From: Lycorma delicatula
Taxonomy: Eukaryota > Arthropoda > Insecta > Hemiptera > Fulgoridae
Assembly: GCF_047948215.1 (NCBI RefSeq)
Contig: NC_134463.1
Coordinates: 97,988,657 to 98,052,656 of the forward strand
Direction of reading: 5' to 3'
DNA length: 64,000 nt
The translations under genes and the position numbers were made by a program. Under the pieces are notes generated by a model. It worked only from the letters and a program-made list of their open reading frames with translations. It ran no database searches and was not told the origin of the DNA. Positions 46,758-58,208 of the stretch are shown here, in pieces (within the stretch, counting starts at the first letter, position 1; each line of letters opens with the position of its first letter).

Positions 46758-46925
46758 TCACAGAAAGTATCTACACTGGAAGAAGAAGCTAGAAGGATGT
46801 TAAGAATGTTAAAATATCCTTGTGAAGTCAAAACAGCTAAAGAATTTATGGTTGTTACTGTAAAGAGAAATATCAAAAAAGAGAAGAAAAAAGCAAAGAA
46901 ATTAGAAAAACTTTATTGTAATTGA
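46758..46925 (+). CDS. ELAC1: RNase Z exon 8 (C-terminus)
   Basis: The acceptor is TTTATTTACAG. It encodes SQKVSTLEEEARRMLRMLKY, then TAKEFMVVTVKR and a lysine-rich tail NIKKEKKKAKKLEKLYCN. The first part matches the ELAC1 end ('L+.QAE..L......AEDFM...I'). The basic tail is longer than in human ELAC1 and could help RNA binding or nuclear localisation (inference). Confidence 0.9.
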   Translation, partial: SQKVSTLEEEARRMLRMLKYPCEVKTAKEFMVVTVKRNIKKEKKKAKKLEKLYCN

Positions 46926-46950
46926 ACTATGTTTTTGTAATTCCGTAAAT

Positions 46951-46956
46951 AATAAA
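46951..46956 (+). promoter_or_regulatory. ELAC1: Poly(A) signal of the RNase Z gene
   Basis: AATAAA sits 25 bases after the RNase Z stop codon, giving a very short 3' UTR. Further hexamers follow at 47046 and beyond. Confidence 0.6.
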
Positions 46957-46959
46957 AAC

Positions 46960-47799
46960 TATTTATCCAATCCTGCTGTTAATTAACTATTAGTAGCAAA
47001 GTAAACAGGAATTAGTTTGTTAGCAATTTCCAGAAAAAATACAGAATAAAATTTAAAAATAAATTCATAAATAAATCTTTTTTTTTATTATCAACACTAA
47101 AAAAAATTGTCCATAAATCTACATATATCCATCACATACAGAATCACTAATAAAACATTAGTCAAACAAAACATCACACAAATATCTAATTTATTCAATT
47201 TACCTGGATTCTACAAACCCAACCAACAAGATCTACAATGAACAAACAGAATACTGCTTTGCTTTTTATAATTGATATAAGTAACATAAAAAAAAATTCT
47301 GTGAATTCACTTTACAAATCAAAACGTTGAACAAATCAATATACCTAAGCACTATGAAAATTTTGCATGTAAATACTCTAGGACAAACCAAACACACTTT
47401 GGCTGCTTGAAAATATAAAAACATTTTAAATAAGCAAACACAAATTAAACTTTACATACTGTGGATATAAAAATGCATTAAAAAGAAAAATTATTTACAA
47501 TATCCATATATAATATAAATTTATTTATACAGTAGCATCCCCATCATGGTTTCCTAATGCTATATGGTTACTATATGCCCTTTCCTGTTGCAGTCAGGGC
47601 AAGCAAAACAAGCCTTTACTGGCTAAATAATCCCCTGATGCTTTTGAAGCATCAATCATAATGTTAGCAAATTTCATGAAGGTTGATTTGAAAGCGGTAC
47701 CATAAAACTGTAAAAAACAATTTGTTTTTATCCCTTAAAATATTGAAATTCAAAAGCCATGAAAATGGTTTTTAGATATTTATCTGAAGAGTATTTGCA
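46960..47799. other. Downstream of RNase Z
   Basis: AT-rich intergenic sequence; no gene seen. Confidence 0.4.
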
Positions 47800-50120
47800 G
47801 ACCAAAACCAAATTCTGCTAGCGACAAACATTCCTCCAGTCGCAGTGAAGAGATTTGCACCATTCAGAATTAATAATTAATATTTGCAACTTATATCTTC
47901 CTCCAAATTCAGAAATCAGTGAAGATTATCTGTCCAGTCTGTTTTCATTACTCTGCCTAATAATTGGTGATTTCAATGCCCATCACTATTCTTGCAGCTC
48001 AACATTGTGTTCATCCCGAGGCACTGTAGTTGATTGACTGATGCAGAACTTGGATCTCTACTTATTGAACAACAGATCGTGCACATTTGCATCACCTTCA
48101 TCAGGTACATTTTCGTACATTGATCTAAACTTTTGGTCAGCAACCCTACTCCCACGTCTTGGTGCATTTTCAAAAATTTCTTTGCAAGCTGTCGTAGACC
48201 GGTTGTAATCTCCGTCAGTAATAGTTATTTGCCTATGAATCAAGGCAGATGGGTGGTACAGAAAGTACCAATTAATCCAGATGCAGATGGACCAAGCAAT
48301 CCTTGTATACAAGGATCCATTATGACGAGCGGTAGCACGATCCACCAACTTGGAAAGTTTACTCACCAGATTCTCGATTGTCCCTCTAACATCTGTAAAG
48401 GGTAGCTGGCCTGTTGTTTCTTGGTGGGATTAAGACTGCAGGCTGGCACTAAGGGATTGGTATAGGGCTTTATGTAATTTCAATCGAAGACCGACGAATG
48501 AATTGCTCTGCACCTTCCGCACTGCTAGGGCTGTTACCGTACAGTGTTTTGGTGTGCTAAATGAAAATCTTGGTTGAATTACATTTCTCGGACAACACAA
48601 TCATCTGTTAAATGAAGAAAGATTCAACCCGTGTGTGGATCAGTACAGTTACCACAGCCAATTTGACTGCAATGCAGTGGAATCCTTGGCAAGCGCATTT
48701 GGAGAGTCATTTAGGACAGTTTCACTTACATTATAATACTATCTTGAGATATAAATTGCAGATACAAAATATCAGTTTGTGATTGGAGACTTGTAAATTG
48801 AATTAAACATATTCTTTCTCTATAAAGAGCTACAGTATACCTTAAATTCTCATGAACACTCTGAAAATGATAGTATCAGGCTCAGTATGTTATCTCGCCT
48901 CCCAGATATTGCACTGCGATATTTTTTGTGTATTTATAATAGAATATACTCTGACCATGTGTTTCCAGTTTCTTGGTCAGAGGCACAGGTGTTCCCTATA
49001 CAGAAACCTGGTAAACGTAAATCATGCCCCACAAGTTATCGTCCTATCTCCTTGACTAGTACTCTGTGAAACGAGATGGAACAAATGGAAAACCGTCGAC
49101 TAGTATGGTACCTTCAGAGAAAAGCCCTAATTGCCTCAGAACAATGCGGTTTCTGCCAGGGTAGGTGGTCTATTGGTCATGTAGTTTCCTTAGAAACTTC
49201 TATTCAAAACGCCTTTTTACTTCACCAATCCCTGACTGCTGTATTTTTTAATTTGGAAAAGGCGCACAATACATCATGGAGGAGAGTAATCGTAAATACA
49301 CTTTGTGAATGGGGTATACAAGTTAATCTCTCATTTATCAGGGGTTTCCACACTGGTTGGTCGATCTGAGTTCGAGTTGTGACGACAGTATCTGAAAGTT
49401 TCACACTAGAAAACAGAGTACCTCAGCGAAGTGTCCTAGCCTTAATCATAAATAGTATAACAGACTGCATGCGAAAACCCGTTGTGTTCTTTATTTGTAG
49501 ATGATTTTTCTATACTTAGCATGTAGAATGTTAGCTACACGCGAGAGGCTGCTTCAAAACAAAATAACCCGCTTAGAATCATGGTGTGGATCTACTGGAT
49601 TCACATTTTCTCAGGAAAGTGTATTTGCTTTTCTTGGTTGAGGGAAATATGTTGACCCTCAACTTTATTTACATGGTGAACCAGTTGAGGCATGGATGTG
49701 GGTTAGTTTTCTAGGAATGTGGTTTGACTGACGTGGGTAGCACATTTAATAGAACTGAAGGTAAAATGTCTAAAAATGTTGGACATACTGAGAGTTCTAT
49801 CTAACACCCTTTGGGGAGCTGTTCGTATTTGCATGTTGCACTTCTACCGAGCTCTGGTTTGTTCTCACTTAGATTACGGCTGTGTAGCTTATTCATCAGT
49901 GCTGACCATTGCTCGATGCAGTCAATCATTCATTCATCTCTCTTGCTACAAATGCGTTTCGCTTAAGCCCTCTGGTAAATCTGCTGGTGAACAGTAATGA
50001 GCAATCTCTTTGTGGTAGACAAAGCAAATGATATGCTCCTATGCGGCTCACATTAGAGCACAACTAAATCATCCAACCTTTGGTGTAGTATTCTCCAATC
50101 AGCATGTTAATCGATATTTA
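47800..50120 (+). mobile_element. LINE B copy 2: endonuclease to thumb
   Basis: Endonuclease: LCLIIGDFNAHHYSCSSTLC, SSGTFSYIDLNFWSATLLPR. Pre-RT: WSEAQVFPIQKPGKRKSCPT and SYRPISLTSTL at 49040. RT: MENRRLVWYLQRKALIASEQ, CGFCQGRWSIGHVVSLETSI, VFFNLEKAHNTSWRRVIVNT and LCEWGIQVNLS. Active-site area at about 49490 (FICR.FF for YADDF) is lost to a frameshift. The thumb has LDYGCVAYSS. Text stops at about 50117 (TTCTCCAATCAGCATGTTAAT), which equals the 51207 position of the next copy. Confidence 0.8.
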
Positions 50121-50149
50121 TTTATTAACATGGTAAAGATAAATATTTT

Positions 50150-52436
50150 TGGGTAAAGATAAATCATGCCCCTCAATTTATCATCCTACTCCTTAACCAT
50201 TACCTTGTGCAAGTTGAAGGAACATATGGTTAATCGTCGTTTAGTGAGGTACCTTGAGAGAAATTCCCTAAGTATCCCGGAACAATGCGGTTTCCACAAA
50301 GGTAGATTTTCTATCGATCATATAGTTGCACGACTTCCTACTTCAACATCTTGTTGCTGTATTTTTTGATATGTAAGAGGTGTATTACATAGCTTGAAGG
50401 AGAAAAATCCTAAACACAGTAAATGAATAGGATATACAAGGAAATCTCCTTTTTCAGGGGTTTCCTCAGTAGTCAGGTCCATTCGAGTTGAAACGATGAC
50501 ATCCGAAAGTTTCACAATAGGAAAATGAATACGATAGGGGTGTCGTAAATGCTACTTTATTTGCCATAGTCATAAATAGTATTACAAACTGCATGCATAA
50601 ACCTGTTGTGTTCTTTATTTGTTAATGATTTTTCAATTTGCATAACATCTAGAACTGTAGCTACTGGCAAGAGGCTGCTCCAACCCGTCTATAATCCTGA
50701 GGTAAAATGACTGGATTCACAATTTCTCCTGAGTAGACAAAATGCATTTTCTTTTCATGCTTGAAACATTTTGACCCTCAACTGTTTTTGCATGAACCAT
50801 CCACACGGGTTAGATTTCTTGGATTGTGGTTTGACCAACATAAGTAACACATTTAAAGGAGCTAATGGTAAAATGTCTAAAAATGCCAAACATGCTGGGA
50901 GTTCTACCAAATAATCATTGGGGAGCAAATCATGTGTTGCACCTCTACCGAACTCTGGTCTGTTCCCAATTACACTATGGCTGCGTGGCATATTTGTTGG
51001 CACATGCCACCATATTAAATATACTTGATTCAGTCCACCATTCATTTATCCGTCTCGCTACAGGTGCGTTTTATTCAAGCTCTGTGGTAAGTCTACAAGT
51101 GGACAGTGGTGAGCCATCTCTTCAGAATAGACGAAACCAAATGATCTGCTTCTATGTTGCCCACATTAAAGTGCAACCAGATCATCCTACCCTTGGTGTA
51201 GTGTTCTCTAAACAGTATATTAAGTGATATGAGTAACGACCAAGATCTACTTCTTTGCTAGCAATCAGAGTTCATCACCTTTCATTACTTTTAAATATTC
51301 AGTTACCTCTAGTTACTCAACATTATTACACCTCTTTGTTTGTGAATTACTGCTGTAATCTGTACAACAAATTATCTGAATTGTAAGTAGCAAGAATCCA
51401 GATGCTATAGTTTATACAGACTGTTCTAAACACAATAATTCTGCTGGTTGTACTTTTTTGGTTGGCAGCAAGGCATACCTGTTTGGCCTTCCCAGGATTG
51501 TCATTGTTTTCATATTGTATTAATAAGGCCTTAAAAATATAATTAGCCCAACATTTTGACACACTTGTCTCTTCAGATTTCATAAGCGCCTTACCAGTGA
51601 TTAGTGGCATGTACTCCAGTTACTTTGTCGTCTGTGATATATAATTTGTTATCTCTGAAATGACTAATAATAGCTGTGAGCTTCTGCTGGATCCCCAGCA
51701 GTATTGAAATTTCAGGTAATAAGTGTGCTGATAGTGCAGCAAAAGAGGCTTGTTTCCAGCCTCCTTTCACTGATCATGTTGTTTTTGATGATCTCTATTT
51801 TCTGAAGAGGGTGACCCATGATAAGTGGCAAAACGAATTGAATGCTACCAACAACAATAAACAATGTCCAGTTAAGAATGGAGCTCCTCGCAGGAATAAC
51901 TGTTGAAAGGAAGTTATTTGCTATTTGTGAATAGGGCACACTAGGCTCACTCATGGATATCTCAAGACTCAGACCAATGCACCAGCAGTTTGTCTATGCT
52001 GTGACTGCTGACTAACTGTGCACCACATCCTTGTGAATTATGCATTTTACACTGTATTATGTCAGAAGTTTAAACTAGGGGTTAACTTCCAAAATATCTT
52101 AGGAAATGATGGGATGATGTTATCAAATGTTTTAAGATTTCTTAGGGCCATCCATTTATATTCAAATATTTAGTTTTCTGTAGTATGTTTCAGATATTTA
52201 TAACATTTGGTGTACTGGCAGATGGTAATTTTACTGTTTTAGTGTAGATTATTAATGTAATATTTCATTGTGGTTTTATTTCACTTTTAGCAAACATCAA
52301 AACAGCTTTCTATTTAAGCTATGTTTTTTATATTACTATATATTAATTTTTTTAATATTTATTTATTTACTGTATAAATATCATGTCCAGGTATTGATGA
52401 CGATAATTCATTTTGCACCCAAAGAAGAAAAAAAAC
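50150..52436 (+). mobile_element. LINE B copy 3: RT to tail, following copy 2 head to tail
   Basis: Begins at TAAATCATGCCCCTCAATTT, which equals 49018 of copy 2, just before SYRPISL. RT: MVNRRLVRYLERNSLSIPEQ, CGFHKGRFSIDHIVA. Thumb: MLGVLPNNHWGANHVLHLYR, LVCSQLHYGCVAYLL, SVHHSFIRLATGAFYSSSVV. RNase H: SFCWIPSSIEISGNKCADSA then AKEA (the GN..AD motif). Then the zinc-like end VCLCCDC and HHILVNYAFYTVLCQKF and an A-rich tail near 52430. All domains carry stops. Confidence 0.8.
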
Positions 52437-53018
52437 AATTTTTATTCTAATGTTTAGTCTACATCAAAATATAATTTTTTGGTACTTGTTAATGGTAACT
52501 GGATGAGGTTAGCAAGCATAAGTGCAATTCGTCAGTAATGTTTTCAATATTATCTAAAGTGTTTTGTAATTTTTAATAAAAAAATGTACTTTTCCACCTT
52601 AAATAAATGTTAATTCTCATTTTCTCATGAAATCTGAGGAAGTTGTATCAAAAAAAGTGAAAAAAGGTGGCGGTGAGATAACAAAGTACCAATTTTTTTA
52701 CTCAAAGTGATAGAATGCAATGAAGTAGATAAGTTTTTACAAAGTTTATTATTAATAAAGTGAAAAACGAAAAAAAAATCATATTTCATTACATACAAAA
52801 TTGTGACTCCATGAGATCACTGATCACAATAAAAATGTATGTTGAAAATTGGTGTTGATTCATTTAATAAATTAAGTCTTATGTAGTTGCGATTATAATT
52901 ATTTGTATTGTGAATTGTAAATATTATTCATATAAATATGAATCTTTATATAAGTTGTATCCATAAATGTAATTATAAGTTACTGTATTAATGATTAAAA
53001 TAATTCTTAAAATTGTAG
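52437..53018. other. Intergenic, nothing recognised
   Basis: AT-rich sequence up to the 92-bp repeat. Confidence 0.45.
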
Positions 53019-53110
53019 TAGACTAGTCAGAGACTGGAACAGGACTGCAGGACAAAGTGAGGAGCTTGCTTATTTACTACATATGAAGTTGCTGAATTGT
53101 CAGGAGCTGA
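53019..53110. repeat. 92-bp direct repeat, left copy
   Basis: TAGACTAGTCAGAGACTGGA ... GTCAGGAGCTGA. It matches the copy at 54814-54905 at 90 of 92 positions (ACTACAT/ACTATAT and AGTTGCT/AGTCGCT). It directly flanks the LINE, so it is read as a long target-site duplication. Confidence 0.92.
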
Positions 53111-54813
53111 TTTTTTTTGTCATCAGTCATTTGACTGGTTTGATGCAGCTCTCCAAGATTCCTTATCTAGTGCTAGTAGTCTCATTTCGGTATACCCCAT
53201 ACATCCCAGATCCCTAACAATTTGTTTTACATATTCCAAATGTTGCCTACCAACACAATTTTTTCCTTCTACCTGACCCTCTAATATAAAAGCGACTATT
53301 CCAGGATGCCTTAATGTGTGGCCTATAAATCTGTCTCTTCATTTAACTATATTTTTCCAAATGCTTCTTTCTACATCGATTTGCCTTAACCTCTTCATGT
53401 ATCACTTTATTCACCCATCTGATTTTAAACATTCTCCTGTAGCACCACATTTTAAAAGATTCTAATCTGTTCTTTTCAAGTACTCCAATCGTCCAATTTT
53501 CACTTCCATATAAAGCGACATTCCAAACATATACTTTAAAAAACTTTTCCTGACATTTAAATTAATTTTTGATGTAAACAAATTATATTTCTGACAGAAA
53601 GCTCGTTTCGTCTGTGCTATTCGGCATTTTATGTCAGTCCTGCTTCATCCATCTTTAGCAATTCTACTTCCCAAATAACAAAATTCCTCTACCACCATAA
53701 TCTTTTCTCTTCCTATTTTCACATTCAGTGGTCCATCTTCATTATTTCTACTACATTTCATTACTTTCGTTTTGTTCTTGTTTATTTTCATGTGGTATTT
53801 CTTGCGTATGACTTCATCCATGCCGTTCATTGTTCCTTCTAAATCCTTTTTACTCTCAGCTAGAATTACTATATCATCAGCAAATCATAGCATCTTTTTA
53901 TCTTTTCACCTTGTACTGTTACTCCAGATCTAAATAGTTCTTTAACATCATTAATTGATAGTTCTATGTAAAGATTAAAAAATAATGGGGAAAGGGAACA
54001 TCCTTGTTGGACCTTTCTTATTACGGCTTCTTTCTTATGTTCTTCCATTATTACTGTTGCTGTTTGGTTCCTGTAAATGTTAGCAATCATTCTTCTATCT
54101 CTGTATTTGAAGCCTAATTTTTTTAAAATGTTGATCATTTTATTCCAGTCTACGTTATCAAATGCCTTTTCTAGGTGTATAAATGCCAAGTATGTTGGTT
54201 TGTTTTTCTTTAATCTTCCTTCTACAATTAATCTGAGCGCTATAATTGCTTCCCTTGTCCCTATACTTTTTCTGAAACCAAATTGTCTTCTCCTAACACT
54301 TCTTCCACTCTCCTCTCAATTCTGTGCAAAATTCTAGTTAAAATTTTTGATTTTAATTGTTCTGTATTCTTCACATTTATCTGCTCCTGCTTTCTTTGGT
54401 ATCATGACTATAACACTCTCTTTGAAGTCTGACAGAACTTCCCCTTTTTCATAAATATTACACACCAGTTTGTATAATCTATCAATCGCTTCCTCACCTG
54501 CACTGCACAATTGTTTCTCCTTTTTCATCCTCTTCTTCCTCTATAACACCATTTTCTAATTTATTTCCTCCATATAACTCTTCAATATAGTCCACCCGCC
54601 TATCGACTTTGCCTTTCATATTATAAATTGGTGTACTCTCTTTGTTTAACGCATTATTAGATTTTAATTTATGTACCCCAAAATTTTCCACTTCTGAACA
54701 CTTTTCTTTAATCCACTCTTCTTTCGCTAGTTTGCACTTCCTGTTCGTAGTATTTCATAATTGTTTATAGTTCCTTTTACTTTCTTCATCACTAGCATTC
54801 TTATATTTTGCAA
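53111..54813 (-). mobile_element. LINE G: RTE-like retrotransposon, 5'-truncated, reversed
   Basis: The 3' end is at the left (T run 53111-53118 then GTCATCAGTCATTTGACTGG, a tail sequence I recall as common in insect genomes). On the minus strand: NFGVHKLKSNNALNKESTPI, VDRRVDYIEELYGG, AIDRLYKLVCNIYEKGEVLS, VIVMIPKKAGADKCEEYRTI (RT block 1-2), AFIHLEKAFDNVDWNKMINI, VQQGCSLSPLFFNLYIE (block 4), then after a frame change at the ADD block, MKINKNKTKVMKCSRN and VEEFCYLGSRIAKDG (thumb). It is 5'-truncated and has frameshifts, but long blocks are intact. Confidence 0.85.
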
Positions 54814-54905
54814 TAGACTAGTCAGAGACTGGAACAGGACTGCAGGACAAAGTGAGGAGCTTGCTTATTTACTATATATGAAGTCGCTGAATTGTCAGGA
54901 GCTGA
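54814..54905. repeat. 92-bp direct repeat, right copy
   Basis: The second copy of the 92-bp repeat at 53019-53110; two mismatches. It sits at the truncated 5' end of LINE G. Confidence 0.92.
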
Positions 54906-56695
54906 GTGCACCCATAAATGAAAATTAATGTAAATAACATGAGTGGAAACTAAGTCTATACATATATATCTATACGCATTGTTTATCTTAATTCATTTTC
55001 AAAACTAAATTGAAAATTTTAAGGCTTCAATCAGACAACAGAGAGTAATATAATTTTACAAAACCATTGTTCATAATACTGATTTTGTATAAGATTATGC
55101 TTACCAGCTGACTTGAGTTTAGAATCAAAAGTCTAGATATCTTAGTTTGAATTTAGTTATTTATTATTCTAATACAAAAATAATAACCAAATATGCTTCT
55201 CGATAAACACAAAATACCATAATAATGTTTAATCAAATATTTCTTTCTCTTAATTTTAAAGGATTAGTAACCCAGAAATTCTATTATATTACTGATGATT
55301 ATAACTGTAAAAAAATTTTAATAACAAAAAATCCTGTAATGCAGATCACTGAAACAAGAATTTAATTTGTAAGAAATATGAAAGCAGAAATATGGTACTT
55401 GTAAAAGCATCAAAGAATAATGTACACAATGGCAGACAAAAAAAAAAAGAATAATAAAAATATGCTAACTTATTGTAAAGGGTCTTCCAAAGTGAATACA
55501 AACTATAAAGGGTGTAAAAATTCTTTTAGAGAATTCAGTTACAGAAAAATATATCAGTAATTGAAAGAATTTACAGATATTTTTAATTAGTTAAAGCATA
55601 TTTTTATATGACTAAAATCATATAAAAATATGATATTCAAAATAAAATCAAAAAATAAAGGAAATCCACATAAATAAATGAACTAAAAATATTACACTAA
55701 CATAAGAATACTGTTTAATGAAACAACTATGGATTGAATATCCTTATGTCCAAAAAAAAGCAACGAATAAAAATATAAAACATAAGAAAAGATTTTAAAA
55801 TGGCAAATTAAAAAATGAAGAAAACAAAGCAATAAACAAATAAAGAATAAATAAATCCTAACTGTCTTAAAGGTGTGGTCACTGATGACTCTTACCATCC
55901 ATCAAAAGTTGAAATTTTGCACCCTAACACTGCATTGAAAATGGAAGCAAAGATAACTGAAAAAAGTTATTATAAACATTAATTACAGAATTTCAATTAA
56001 ATTTTCATTTCAAAAGTTTATATTTTTAAATGGTTAAAATAACCTATAAGATATATAATTATCAGTAAAGTATTAAAAGAAATTTATAGAAATTGGTTAT
56101 AAAATTATGTATGCGATTGTAGTTTGTAAATAAATTACAGAGGTAATCATGATTCTTATATTTTAATATTAATTGAAATGTTGGTTTTCCAAATTTATAG
56201 CCATATTTAATAATTAATTTCTATGGAAATATCTGTCTTTTACAATGAAACATAAAAATGCTGCATACAACATATTCAAATTACACTACATTAAACATCA
56301 ACACACATCCATACATAAACAAGTACAATTTAAATTCATTTACTTCATAATTTTAATTAATATTCCTATCATAATTACAAAAAAAATGTTAAAAAATAAT
56401 AATTTGAAAATGAAGCTAGTATTCATTCTAGTTTCAAATATCATTAAAAATACATAATCTATATATTTTTATTAAATAATACATCTTTTGCAATGGAAAA
56501 CGTTTCACTTGAGGTTAGTAATATTTTATATTGTACTGCTTCACTTTTTTACCATAGTAAGTAGTGAGTAAGAAAATAATAAAATCAGTACATGATTATC
56601 AATAACTTAAACTCACAAGTGGCAGATAAATTAATGTTTTAAAAATCTCCCACTTCTTAAGTAATTTGAGAATCTCCAATACTCTGAAACAGCTG
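54906..56695. other. Intergenic, nothing recognised
   Basis: Very AT-rich; ORFs are short and low-complexity. Confidence 0.45.
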
Positions 56696-56851
56696 ACCTC
56701 CATGGCGCAAATAGTAGCATCTCGACCTTTCATCTGGAGATCCCAGGTTTGAACACCGGTCAAGCATGGCATTTTCATACACTACAGAATTGTCATTCCA
56801 TCTCATCCTCTGAAACAACACCGAACGGTGATCCCAGAGGCTAAAAAAAAA
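56696..56851 (+). mobile_element. SINE-like tRNA-derived element, family 2, copy 2
   Basis: The head has ATGGCGCAAATAGTAGCATC and a B box GGTTTGAACACC. The body has CATTCCATCTCATCCTCTGA, and the end CCCAGAGGCTAAAAAAAAAG has an A tail. Its last part (CATCCTCTGAAACAACACC, AGAGGCTAAA) resembles the 3' end of SINE family 1, so the two families may share a tail. Confidence 0.72.
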
Positions 56852-57195
56852 GTATAAGTATTATGAAACAAATTAAAAGTAATATTAATTTAATGTACAC
56901 ATTACATTACATTGTCAAAAAAGAAGTATTTAATTTTTAACATATCTTCTACACAAATAACGAAAATGGTATTTTGAAAATAATTAAAGAAATTTATTTA
57001 TTTTAAATTAATCATTTTATTTAAAAATTTATGCTAAAATGTTAGTAATATACATTAAGATATATCTACAGAACACAAAACATAAAACCCAAATATAATA
57101 ACTCGCAACACAAGTTTGTACCAGAAAATGCACTGACAAACACAGCAGGCTGTATCAGATAGTCAGTTGTATTGAACGGTGAAATCATGAAACAA
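56852..57195. other. Intergenic, nothing recognised
   Basis: AT-rich. Confidence 0.4.
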
Positions 57196-57895
57196 TCAGG
57201 TGTTCATAAATTTTGGACAATTCATTAAGGAGGCAGACTGGTCCGTACTTTCCTTCTGGTTGGTCTCCTCTTCGTGGTTTCGGAATCATAACCAGCCTAG
57301 CCTCTTTCAGACATTGAGGGAAACTTCTCGCCAGGGTCTCATATAACTCTCTAAAATGGCCCAGGGATGATGGCTCACATGATTCTAAATAATAACTCCA
57401 GGGACCTCGCCCGGTCCCGGAATTTTTCGTGAACTAATTCTCACGGCCGCCCGTCGATGTTCATCCTCCGTGGAAGCTGCGCCCGGAATCTCCTCCCAGT
57501 CCAGATCCATTGGGAAGAGACTGCTCACTACCTTCATGGTCTAATCAAATAATGGTGTAGGGAGGTCACCCGTCCTGGGTTTGCTCCCCAATTACCCCCA
57601 CGATAGCCCGCAGAATCTCCTCCTTGGTAGTTTCGCTGTCCAGGTCGCGGACATGCACTATCGTCATTTTATTCTGCCAGTCTCGTTCAGCCACAACAAC
57701 CGTCGGTGCCGCCGCTGTCACCCTCTGCCTGATGTTTTGGACAGTCTCAGATCCCTCTCTGACCTTCACCTCGATATAATTTCCACGACCTTGTCTTACG
57801 GACAATATGTCCGCAGCCATTTCAACACCTACCGAGTTTTTGACAGACTTCAAGAGACTCCTGGTTGGCTGTGCACCACCGTCTTGGGCTCTTGA
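57196..57895 (-). mobile_element. LINE E: R1-like fragment (ORF1 piece joined to RT piece)
   Basis: Read on the minus strand. From 57895: SRAQDGGAQPTRSLLKSVKN, GVEMAADILSVRQGRGNYIE, GSETVQNIRQRVTAAAPTVV, TIVHVRDLDSETTKEEILRA (the central Gag-like domain of R1-type ORF1). It is followed within 30 bases by pre-RT and RT text: SLFPMDLDWEEIPGAAS, RKIPGPGEVPGVI, SFPQCLKEARLVMIPKPRR. In an intact element, zinc knuckles and an endonuclease lie between these, so a large internal deletion has occurred. GC-richer than the surroundings. Confidence 0.72.
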
Positions 57896-57904
57896 TTGAT
57901 ATCT

Positions 57905-58199
57905 TTTCTTTTTCCTGTTTAGCCTCCGGTAACTACCGTTTAGATAATTCATCAGATGATGAAAGGATGATATTGTATGAGTGGAAATGAAGTGTAGTCT
58001 TGTACATTCTTAGTTCAACCATTCCTGAAATGTGTGGTTAATTGAAAACCCAACCACCAAAGAACACCGGTATCCACGATCTAGTATTCAAATCCGTGTA
58101 AAAATAACTGGTTTTACTAGGACGCTGAAACTCTCGACTTCCAAATCAGCTGATTTGGGAAGACGCGTTCACCACTGGACCAAACCGGTGGGTGGGCTT
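57905..58199 (-). mobile_element. SINE family 1, copy 4
   Basis: Full-length reversed copy: TTTCTTTTTCCTGTTTAGCC at the left, CACTGGACCAAACCGGTGGG at the right. TTGATATCT at 57896-57904 and 58200-58208 is the likely target duplication. It abuts LINE E. Confidence 0.88.
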
Positions 58200-58208
58200 T
58201 TGATATCT

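Larger units (their letters stand above)
6287..46925 (+). other. ELAC1: Gene span: ribonuclease Z, short form (tRNA 3' endonuclease), 8 coding exons
   Basis: RNase Z is a zinc-dependent metallo-beta-lactamase-fold endonuclease that cuts the 3' trailer off tRNA precursors. Eight exons join without a stop and with consistent phases to give about 408 residues. Visible motifs: FLGTG near the N-terminus; the histidine motif HLHGDH (residues 81-86) with H81, H83, D85, H86 as metal ligands; GDT with D280; HEAT at 299-302; the HST loop at 316-318; and NHFSQRY with H338. The GPFCKNIKEG segment matches the PPGP..G.LK.G loop of ELAC1 proteins. The length and single copy of the domain fit short-form RNase Z (human ELAC1 is 363 residues), not the long ELAC2 form. 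The protein has about 23 extra N-terminal residues and a lysine-rich C-terminal tail. The introns total about 39 kb and are filled with transposons. No coding damage was seen, so it is probably a working gene. Confidence 0.9.

Noticed and set aside
57581..57895. 104-codon + strand ORF
   Set aside because: Antisense shadow of the LINE E ORF1 on the minus strand.
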